Below are positions 37,701 through 49,700 of a stretch of DNA of 64,000 nt, piece by piece (positions within the stretch are counted from its first letter, which is position 1; each line of letters begins with the position of its first letter). The notes beneath the pieces were generated by a model. It was not told the origin of the DNA and did not search any database. It was given only the letters and a program-made list of their open reading frames with translations. Source of the DNA: Limnoperna fortunei (taxonomy: Eukaryota; Mollusca; Bivalvia; Mytilida; Modiolidae); the NCBI GenBank assembly GCA_944474755.1, contig OX104113.1, positions 71,293,917 through 71,357,916 on the forward strand, given 5' to 3'. The translations under genes were made by a program, and so were the position numbers.

Positions 37701-40700
37701 TTCCTTTTCGACATTCATTTTCCTTTTCGTTATTCAGTTTCCTTTTCGCTTTTCGAATAGGAAAATGAACCATTTTCCTTTTCGACATTCATTTTCCTTT
37801 TCGTTATTCAGTTTCCTATTCCAGTTTAGAAGTTGAACAACGTGACAAATGACATACATGTAAACGACAAACAAAAATCGTTCACTCTTAGGACCACCTA
37901 CATGCGCTTTTGCTCCAGTTGTGTCCATGGTGTCTGATTTTGTTAAATGGGACGTGTAGAAGATGCATGTCTATTGCATTATGTCATATTCTGATTTGCT
38001 GGTATACAGGTACAGTGTATAGACACGTCGTTTTTGCGCTTTCTGAAAGTTTGAATTAAAAAACACACGTTCGTGTATATGGGTTAATATTTCAATATTA
38101 AATAAGAAGATTGTGTAGTGAATGAATTACACCCTATGGGAATCTGTACATCGGGGTTGGCGGGTTGCGATCAACTATACGGAGACTAGAGACCACAGGT
38201 AAGACCTGTGACGTGTTTTCGGTCATAATATTTTGTATGTTATAATTTTGTAATGTCGTTTTCCTTTAAATTATTGATCTATATACAATCACTGTCAAGT
38301 TCTTACCATTCACTTAGCATGCTATTTTCGCAATATACATCAGTATGTGGTTATTATTTAATGAAATAATTGTTTGTACGCATTTTGAGCGGGTAGCGAG
38401 CCGTGTTCTACAGGTAAATCTTTTTGGAGTTTTTTTACGTACGTGGTTAGAAACACAGTCGTGGATCCAGCGGGTCGAACCTTCCCCTGTTTCGTTCGAA
38501 AATTTTGCGATTTTCATGCAAAATTTGGGCAAAAATCATCAAATGATAGTCGTTGAACCCCCTTCCTCCATGGACCCCTTAAAAAATCCTTGGTCCGTCC
38601 CTGGAAAATAAAGTAGATATATGTCTAAAACATATAGCTGACATACGTCAGATGTACGTTGGATACATGTCTTACGCTTCAGTCACACTACACCGTTTAG
38701 CGTTAAAGGAGGTCCAACGCATAACAAAATTTTCAATCCGTCCATGTCCGTTCGCATGCGTTTCTTTTCAGTTTATCATGCGGCGTTTGCGCTTCTTGTC
38801 CGGCGATGTCCAGCGGTGTTCGTTCCGTTCGGTGGAAAGTTTTAAACATGTTCAAAATTTGGAACGTACAGCACCGGATAAAGTTGTCCATCAGATGTAC
38901 GGTAACCATGCGCTGGTATTCGTTTTGTTCGTTACTCGTACGTTCCTTATTCTGTACTTGTCCGGTTCGAGTCCGTTCTTGCCCGGTGGACCTGATTTAC
39001 GGCCGGACTACTAAAGGACATGCAGCGGATGTTACGTAAATACGCTCGTTGAACGTTCAAAGAACGTTTTGTCAGTTCTTCATGCGCTGCGTGTACGTTT
39101 TGTGCAGTACAAATCCGTTACTAGTACGTTGAAGTCGTTAACTGTACGTCGTTCATCCGGTATATGTGCGTTGATCGTTCGGTCATTGTGCGTTTTGCAC
39201 GTTTTATGCGCCCCGTACAGCGATCGTGAGAGCACCGAGCACCGAGCAGCAGCGGGAAATGCTTTTCATCACCGGATAACTTTCAGCCGCATTTTTCTTT
39301 GCGTTTAGCGTCCGTTAACGCTATGCGGTGTAGTGTGACTGAACCATTAAGTTTGCCTTTTTATGATCATAATAAATGCATGTCATATTTATTGAAAAAA
39401 AAATTCTGTTACCAGTGATAGAATGATATATTATTAATACGGATAAGCTTAGGACCGATCATTGAACCTGAAGCAAGGGCTTGTTTTTTTTTCTTTAAAA
39501 ATGCCGTTTTGAATCTGATTGGAAAAAATTACACGAAAATGAAAGATTATCTCAAAATTACCGAAGAACCAGCTACATTTGTATTGGATTAATATGACCT
39601 ATTAGAGCTTACGGCTATATTATAGCTTAAATCTAATATAAATCTTATATAAATTAAAAAACGACATCGAAATCCCAAATGTATGCTGAACGTATGATTG
39701 TGTATAATAAATCGTAAAAAAACCGTAATAATAGATCAAATAATAGAAGGAACGCATCATATTCAGTACATTAAAAATAAACTACCCGCCGTACCGATTG
39801 CTCGCAATTTTTTGTACTCGACTCGCTACCCGCCGTTTTAGCGTACAAATATTACTTTTGTCCCTTATATAGTCAATTTTGAAAAAAAAAAATTGTAAAA
39901 AAGCAACATGGTATCTTTAATTACTATCCTAATCGTAAATTCATTTAAATGTTGCATACGACATTTCTAAATAGGTTTTTGTACGAATGATGACGTTTTA
40001 TTTTTACCTGTGCTCTCTAGCCGCCGTACAGTTGCTCGGAACCCGCCAACCCGATGTACAGATTCCCATAGGGTAAATTAAGTGTCATTATTCTGTACAT
40101 GAACATTTTGGATAAGTTAGAAACAATTGGAGTTTTTCACGCGTTAAAAACATGTTTAAAAAATTAACGCGTGAAAATAACTTTTAACGCGTTAATAGTA
40201 GTTTTTACGCGTTAAATGTTAACGCGTTAGTTTATAGCGTTTTTGACATGAATGGCCTTTCATATATTAGTCCCAGTGTACATAACTACTTTGAATTACC
40301 AGATATTTACTTAATGTCAGTCGTTATGCTTGATACGTATTTCGAGATGGCAAAAATAATAAATATATTCCCATACTTAAAACTCTATAATAAATGTTTC
40401 ACTTTTATACGAAATTAATAGATTTTTGCACTTTATACAGTTTGCCTGGTAATTACATGTACCTGGATTCAGCAGAATAATCGTGTGATAATTTATAGTC
40501 AATGCAATACCGACGATCCACCAATGAGCTATACACCCCCCCCTTACCTCCGCCTCGTTTTCACCAAATGTCGTACGTACAATACACATATTAAAACAAA
40601 ACAAACCACTTTACTCCAGGTTCACTATTGCCAGTTTAATCTGCCACATGTTTTATATATAACAAAAATGGAAAACATAGTCTCGACTAATGCAATTAAT

Positions 40701-43700
40701 CGGACCAGAGACCAATTCCACTTCGGGCTAATGCACTTTAGAATTATAGTCCTTTCGGACCATTGAACGGACACCCCACTGATTCACTAAGTGTCATTCT
40801 TAAGTTAAATGTTCAGGTAGAACTATACACAAAATACACAAGCCGAAGATCGAGTTTGGTACTAATGTATTAGAAGATTAATATCACTTCGTTTTAGTTT
40901 TTCCTACGTATAGAGGGGTTTATCAGTTGCGTATCTCTGGCTACATGTGCGCTGCCATTAATGAGTCACGTGGTGCGTCAGCCAATAGTATTCACGAATA
41001 AATTGCTCGTGCTATACATATTATCAATAATAAACGGAGGTTAAAGTATATATTATATTTATATATTTTTGCTTTTTATATGGCTAGCTTAGGGAAGTAC
41101 AAGGATAGTGGTAGTGATTCTTGTGCAGCAAATAGTTTTACAAAAGATAGGGCTCATAGTTCAAGAACAATCAGAAAGGTCTTTCCCAGATTCCTGTAAG
41201 AATTTCTGTAATTTTTCGTCAGATGTTGTTTTAAACTTGACAACATAGGTTGCTGGGTCATTTTTTTAGGTAAAATAGATTATTTTTGTGGTCCTAAGTA
41301 AAACAATACATGGTTGTCATGAGCTTTTGTGGTCGTTGCTAAGAACAAAATGTCACTTCCGGTTATAAAATGACATATTTCAGTAAAGTACATCATCCTT
41401 ATTTAAAAAATACATACATGTGATATTTCTCTCAGCCCAATGTGTGAGACTGGACTAAATTTTGTGTGAGATTTGATGATTTTGTGTGAGATTTTTAGTC
41501 GACCCTGATTTTGCGTTATTATTAGCATTTTCATTCTTTGATTTTGTTTGTTGTTTTGTTGTTTCATCTTATTGTTTAACCATGTTTATGATTATTCTCT
41601 GTTGTTCTTGGTGGAGCCTGTATTGGATATATTTGTCCCCTCTTGGACTGTACCTGATACTCATGAAATGAATAAAAGTTGAAGTATTTCAGCAAGTTTT
41701 AGCTCTTTGAAAGTTGTAAATCTAGAATTTTGTAATATTTGTTATATAAAAATTATAACCAGCATTATGTACATGAATGTTCCCATTTAGGTGACCTTAC
41801 AAATCTATCATTAGTTAATAGTAGAAATTGTTGTACAAAATAAACTTTAAAAATATTATTTTCTTTGAACTAATTCTTAATTTATTAATGAACAAATATT
41901 ATTTTTGTCTTTGAACTAATTCTTAATTAATTAATTAACTTGTATTTACCCCTAAAAAACATTGTCACTTTATTTCCAATTAATTTTGACCATATTCCTT
42001 AATTTAGTAACACCCAAAATAATCAATAGTTGTAATTTCGATAATCTCGGGATTTATCTACTGCTCAATGAAAAATCTAGTGTAAACAAAGATGGCGGCT
42101 TACGAAATAGCAAGATGCTTCGTGCTGAAATAATATCAATTTTGTTTTACTTTACATTATTTGTTTTGCGTGAGATCGTTGCCTCACGCCGTGAGAGCGT
42201 GGGGACCTTCAGAATTGCGTGAGTTTTTGTCTCACGCCGTGAGATATCACATCTATGAAAATAAATATGGCTGCTAAGGACTTTTTGTAATGGTAATTTT
42301 GTTGTTATGGTATGACCTTGACCCGAAACCTTTGAAAATGGCATCAAATTGAAGGCCTTGATCATGTTAAACCTATATGTTTAATATATTATCTCTAACC
42401 GTTCAAGTTGTATGCAAAAAAAACTGATTAACCGAAATGAGTCAAGGGCCCGAACTCGAAAACGGTTCATGGAACAGTTTCGGACCAATGTATCAAATGA
42501 GGGTCTTGATGAGAGGAGTATTTTTGCCATTTATTGTCTTCTTCTATCTTTTATAGTTTTATAGTAATGATAACAAGATTGGAGGCCTAAGGTCGAGGTC
42601 ATTTCTGAACTTTGACTTTGATATTTTCTTTATGGGCATGTTACATGATTACAAAGGTGTTTTCGACTTACGGTTTGTGAGTTTTTGTGATACGTGTAGT
42701 CCTTGAAACATTCAATGGATACCGCTCGCCTTCGCTAGTCAGAATTTTTTGCCAAATTTGTCATAAAGTTGTCTCAAAACATCCTTAACATTTGTCACTT
42801 TTCAGTTTTTTTGTATCTGTTATAGTTCCAGAGATTACGCGACAACAATGTTTCGGTGTTTGGGCAAATAACTCTGTAAAGAAAAATGTTTCGATTTTAC
42901 AGGGTGAATTCTGAAAAGACTTTCAGTGCCAAAACTTGTCGCGAAAGACTAAAATGATATGTCGCCTACTTTTTAAATTGTTTTGTTTTGAAAGTTGGCG
43001 GAAAAAAAATAGTGATAGGGCTAATTGTTCAAGAACAATTCCTGTAAGAAATGCCATATAACATATTTCAGTAAACTGCATCATCCTGATTAAAAAATAT
43101 ATAGTTGCTAAGGACTTTTTGTAATCGTTACGTTGTTGCTATGGTATGACCTTGACCCGTAACCTTATTATCTCTAACCGTTTTTATGTTGTATGCAAAA
43201 AACTGATTAACCGAAATGAGTCAAGGGCTCAAACTCGAAAAACGGTTCATCACACAGTTTCGGACCAAATGTATCAAATGAGAGTCTTGATGAGAAGAGT
43301 ATAGTTGCCATTTATTGTCTTCTTCTATGTTTTATAGTTTTTGAGCTGTAATGATAACAAGATTCGAGGCCTAAGAACGAAGTCACTTCTGAACTTTGAC
43401 TTTTGAGATTTTATGTAAGAACATGTCACAGGACTACAAATAGTGAAGACCTTTCATGATTTCGACTTACGGTTTTGGGGTTTTGTGATAGGCGGAGACC
43501 CTGAAACATTCAAGGGATACAGCTCGCCTCCGCTAGCCAGACATTTTTTTCCAAATTATGTCAAAAAGTTGTCTAAAAAGTTCCTTAACATTTGTCACTT
43601 TTCAGTTTTCTTGTATCTGTTAAAGTTCCAGAGATTACGCGATACCAAGGTTTTCGGTGTTTGGGCAGATAACTCTGTAAAGAAAGATATTTCGGTTTCA

Positions 43701-46700
43701 CAGGGTAAATTCTGAATAGACTTTCAGTGACCAAAACTTGTCGCGAAATACCAAAATGATATGTCGCGTACTCTTATAACTGTTTGGTTTGAAAGTTGGC
43801 GGGGAAAAAGAACAAAGAAAAATAATCCGAACAAAAACAATAAGTCTTCCACTGGAAGTGGTAAAGACCTTAATAATCGCCGTAAATTAAAAAAATGAAA
43901 GCTATCTGTTTGTGATTTACTTGCACAAAAACATGTAGTCCGGGAATCCTTAGCCGTTTAACGCTTTTTTAGACTTTCATCGGTACGTGGGAACATCAAA
44001 GTCTAAAAACCGTTGGACGGCAGAGGATTCTCGGACTAAAAACATTAAGTCTGTGCTTATTTGGTTTTATACAATCTACATACATGAATGCCCTTAAAAG
44101 ATGAAATGAGGGTTCAGTAGACAAAGGCAGAAACAGAAAAAAAACACCGAATATTGTGTTCCGAATATTTCTTAGACGACGCCCCGGCGCAAATTCCGAG
44201 ACATTGCCGCGCAAACGAGGTAGATTACATGATGAAGATGCATGTTCATTCTAGGGAAACTAACATGACAAAATATCTCGAAAAAAGTACATCTACTTGC
44301 ACGGAACACGAACAAGTGTCTAACCGTGAGGACAGCTTGCTAAAATAAAAACAAAAACATTTCGTGTGTTCGCGAAGACAAATCCCACACTATCGGCTGA
44401 AAAGGGAGCTCAGGTTAAAACAAAAACGGGAGAATTAACTACACTTGGCAGCACAAACTAACAGTTACTCGCTCCTGTACACAGGGGTGACAAAGAATTT
44501 GTTTTTCACATTAACATAGAGATTTCAGATGGATGTAGCTGATTAAATATTTTTAGTTTTGATGCGACAAAGACTGAACTTGTTTTTTATGATTATTTTA
44601 ACCCTTAGTTTTGGTATTTAGCTAGTAAAATCGTCTCTTGGTTACATCTGTACTTGCACAGATACTAAATAACTTAGTTTCATGGTTACTGAGTGAAATA
44701 ATTCACTGTTTGCACTGTTTGTCTTGTAGTGAGAAGGGTGCAGGTCAAAACGCCCCATGGTCAAAACGCCCCCAACCAAAACGCCCCCGTTTTCCAAAAC
44801 GCACCCACCAAAACGCCCCCGTATTCCGAGATGAATCAAATATGTTCATAATGTAATTTAAACAAGCATTCACACTTGTAACCTCAAAGAGGCATTGTTT
44901 GTATTACTGTTCTGTGTTTCCTTACGAAGAACACTGATTGTTCATCAACAAAACAAAAGGTTACTTAATCAGGTAGATCATTGCTTTGATGATAATTAAC
45001 ACAACGGTATGCATCTATAAAATAATATAAGCATAACAGATTGTGTTTTACTCAAGCCATACTGGAATACAAATAAGACAATAACAGAGTAGAATCTTAA
45101 AACAATAGAAATGTTATTAAAGGGAAACTTCGCGAAAAAATGAAAATTTGATATGTTATTCTTCAAATAAAAAGAAATATAATTGCCTTTTGATGTTTTA
45201 TTGTATTCTTTACCGTTACGCTTCTAGAGTGGATTAAAGGTGGTAAAATTTTGTGTATGGGGGCCGCCATATTGGCAGTATTTATCACGAGATTGCGTTT
45301 GTGACGTAATAAATGTAATTATCCAGTAAATATGATAAGTAATCCAGTTTAAAAATAAGTTTTTCTTCCTATGCTCTTTGATGAATATAAAAACTGTGGC
45401 GATGACTAATGACCAGCTGACAACAAAAGATTAACAAATACGTCTTAATGTTGTAATTATTTTTTTGTATTAATAAAAGTACTTTAGACACAATTTTTAA
45501 CCTGTCTTTATTTATTAACTCAGAAAGAATTTATATAAATAATAATTGTAAATAAAAGATATATTTATAAATAATTATTTTTAAACATAAAATAAAATTC
45601 CGTAGATAATTTTGCACGTCTTGAAACGGCAGTTGTACCTGGACGTGAACATTTTACAGGTAAATCATTACTTGATTATGAAGGGTAATTAACAGAACTA
45701 GCAGGTAAACAAACAGGATGTTTATTGCAATTACTAGATCATTTGACGCACTTTGAAATATGAATATTCGGACATTTTCAAAAGCTAGCCAGATTAAAGG
45801 TTAATCATGTAATTCGAAATTAGAACGGCACGTCCCTCTCCTGCCAAGAACAGGTATGATTTGAATACACCGAAGTGTCAGAACACAGGATGTATATAAC
45901 ATTTCGAATACCTTTAGATGCCAAGGTCCGAGGAAACGTAAAATTGACACGTTGATACAAATATACACACGTAAAATTTTGTTACGCACACGCACAATAA
46001 ATGTTACCAGTAATAATAATAATAATAATACTTATTATTATTATTATAATAAATGTACTAAACGTGAAGTGAAATTTTGATGCGCGAAAACAGAGTATTT
46101 AAAAATATTTCATTTAATGACAGTTATTTCTTAAATAGTCAACTTCGCAAGTATTTTGTATAAAAAAGTTTCGTTCCTATAAGTTGCATAATCTGATTAC
46201 ACGATACAAGTTGAAAATAATAATATGAATAATTTTCAATTTAATTAATATTTATGGACAAAATTTAAACTAATATTCGAGGAAAAATGAAAGATGAGGT
46301 CACCTTTCCATTAAACTATCCTCCATGCAAAATTCTGCAAAATGATATTCGCATACGAAGTTTTTACTGCTGTGGACAAAAGTAGAAGTCTTTAAACTGG
46401 TTAACTACATGTTACACAAGTAGTGTTTTTTGCTTAGATCAGGAATAAGAAACGTAATCTTGCCAGAACTTCGTCTTATAGTACAACCTTCTGTTATTGA
46501 CCGTTTCGCGTTATTATCATACGGCGACTTTAAGGTACTTGGATATCAAGGGATCTCTAGTATCGCCATCTAGTGACGAGATAGTGACAAGATGGCGGAC
46601 CTCCATAAGTGAATTTTTTACACGGTAAATTCAATGTAGAAACTTAACCAAGGAAAATAAAAGAAAACATCAAGAAGCAAAAGTGTTTCTTTTTATTTGA

Positions 46701-49700
46701 AGAATGACATATCAAATTTTCATTTTTTCGCGAAGTTTCCTTTTAAAGCTTGGGAGGTTTGGAATATCTGTAAAACATTTTTTGATAGGTTAAATCAAAG
46801 TATTCCAATTGAAATTAATAATTATGATCACCACCTTATATAAGAAAGTCCGTTTTCCCTTTTATATCTAAAACCATGGATTCTTCTTGTACTATATGTG
46901 AGCGCTCTGTTCGAACTCGAACACATTCGTTGATTTTTAATGCGTTGTGCTGCGACTTATGTGGATCTGTGACACACAGGACATGTACTAGTAAGATTTA
47001 TTTAATTTTATAGCCATATTGTAAATAAAATTATAGTTGTTACATGATTACTTTTGTTTAAAGCTTACTAAAATTATGTCATTTATAAGAAATATCGAAC
47101 TATTTATTTAATATATCTCATTTTTCGAATTGTTTCATCATACATTTTCTATAAATTTATTTGTAAAAATTTCACTTAATATTATTAGAACAAAAAACTC
47201 ATTCATATATAGCCCCCAATGATATATATTCTTCTGAACTGAATATAGTTTAAGGCACTAAAGAATTAATTATTAATTTATTTATGGACTACCAACAGTT
47301 AATAATGCAATTTAATAATCAAAATTAAATTCGTTTATTATAATTATTCGACGAGTTATCTGTCCTGTAACTCTTCAATTACCTTAGCGGCACTTAGGTA
47401 TAAAAACGGTGCACTTGATTGCCACGGTCTTTTCGTGCTTTTGACCACGCAACGCCACGTTTCTCTTTAGGAAAAAGCCCTCCCTGCCCTCCCTCTAGAA
47501 TATATATTGCTCTTTTTAGTTTTCTATTTCAGTTATGAATATGGTCATGGCTTATTGGACAATTAATCGATGTCGAGTTCCAGTTTCTACTTTTGTTTCC
47601 TGATGTTTGTGATACATGTACTGATGTAGAGCAGGGATTTCCTGATTTCTAGCTGGCGGATTTAGAAATACAATTCAACTCTGGATCGCCCAGTGTTTTT
47701 AATATCACTATTGGATCGCCCAATAGTATTTTATTTTCATCATTTGTGATGGACATTTTTTGATTGATTTGATTTGTGTATTCACATATGAATAATTTTG
47801 ATTGATTTGAATTGTGTATTGATGTGTGAATAAAGCCATGACAATTACCAGCCAAAATATTGTGTTTGTTTATTTTATTTGTTGGCACTTGGTTGTTGTG
47901 TTTGATATTGATTTTGTCAGTGAAATGCAATTCTTGAGTTGATTAGAATTGTACACGGTTTTAATCTTGACCTGGATTTTGTATACAATTGAAGCATTTG
48001 AGGACTGCAATTGGCATGTTCTCGCTATTTTAAGAAAATTATAGTTGTCTAAAATAACAAACCAGAATTGTGACGTCGGATCTTTAACTTCCTGCCCTCC
48101 CGAAGAATATATTTAATAAATAATCAATGCACGAGTCGTTATCTGATAATTAGGGTCATACATCAATTGATATATTAATTAGTCACACTAACGTACGCAA
48201 CGTGCCATCTTCATGTTAAATATTACGAGGGGTGCTGTTTGGAAACTTTAAAATGTTATCTAACTTGTTTTCAAGTTAATATATACGATACATCACAACT
48301 GAAAAAACTTACAACTCCGACATATACATAGGAAATATTTGTATGTTTTAATATACCGTTGTGGTCTTCAACTTCTGAAATAGCTTTTCTACGGAAGCCT
48401 TGGAGGGCAATTTTGACTTTTAACTTTTAACTTACTACTTCTGGCTTTTTTGTTTTGAGTTTTGACTTTTGACTTGTTATACAAGCCGACTGGGGACATT
48501 TTCACTTTTAACTTATGACTTTCAACCTTTTGACTATTGACTTTTGTCTTTTGACTTTTGACTTCTACTTTTTACGTAAGCCGTGAAGGGACATTTTTGT
48601 CTTTGAGCTTCTTACACTTGACTTTTTACTTCTCAATTTTTGACTTTTTAGGCTCGAAAAATTGAACATTGTACAGCTGCACAAAACTCAAACTTTTCTA
48701 TCATATAAATTGTATATTACGGAAGCCTTAGAGGGCCATTTTGACTTTTAACTTTTAACTTACTAATTCTGACTTTTTTGTTTTGAGTTTTGACTATTGA
48801 CTTATGATACAAGCCGACTGGGGACATTTTCACTTTTAAATTTTGACTTTCAACCTTTTGACTATTGACTTTTGCCTTTTGACTTTTGACTTCAGACTTT
48901 TTACGTAAGCCGTGAAGGGACATTTTTGTCTTTCAAATGTCTTTCAACTTCTTACAATTGACTTTTTACTTTTCAACTTATGACTTTCAAGCGGGAAACA
49001 ATGTTGAAAGACAATCTCGCCTTAGTTACATTTACTAAAACCTTTTAATTATAAAAATCTGAGCTCACTGACAAAAATATCTTCAGGAAAAGAGCAAATT
49101 CCACAACCTCCTTTGTATTTTTGTATGAGTAAATCAATTTTATACAGAAAATTTACTTCTTTATGCAATTGTTTACGTCTATAAACCAATCGTAATATGA
49201 AATTTCAATAATCGCATTATTTCTGTAACATACTTCATTCTGACTTTTTATTTTGTGTAACGTGCTCGGTGTTAAAAGTCAACAGATTGGATTTCTGGAG
49301 AAAGAGACAGTTGTTTTTTTTTTTTACAAAAGTCAATAAATCGCATCGGACAGCGAGACATAGATTTACAATTGATATAAAGGAAAATTTTGGGGTTTTT
49401 GCAGCTGTACAATCTTCAATTTTTCCAGCCTAAAAAGCCATAAATTGAAAAGTAAAAAGTCAAGTGTAAGAAGTTGAAAAGACAAAAATGTCCCTTCAAG
49501 GCTTACGTAAAAGTAAGAAGTCAAAAGTCAAAAGACAAAAGTCGATAGTCAAAAGGTTGAAAGTCATAAGATAAAAGTAAAAATGTCCCCAGTCGGCTTG
49601 TATAACAAGTCAATAGTCAAAATTCAAAACGAAAAAGCCAGAATTAGTAAGTTAAAAGTTAAAAGTCAAAATGGCCCTCCAAGGCTTCCGTAGTATATCT

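Noticed and set aside
38652..39308. Overlapping plus-strand frames of 72-120 codons
   Set aside because: They fall in the CpG-rich TIR element, where stop codons are rare by composition; no known motif.
47649..47930. 93-codon minus-strand frame
   Set aside because: Asn/Lys/Ile-rich low-complexity translation over repeated words; no splice or domain support.
48717..48923. Lys/Ser/Val-rich frame over the AAAAGTC repeat
   Set aside because: Direct translation of the palindromic repeat units, not a protein.
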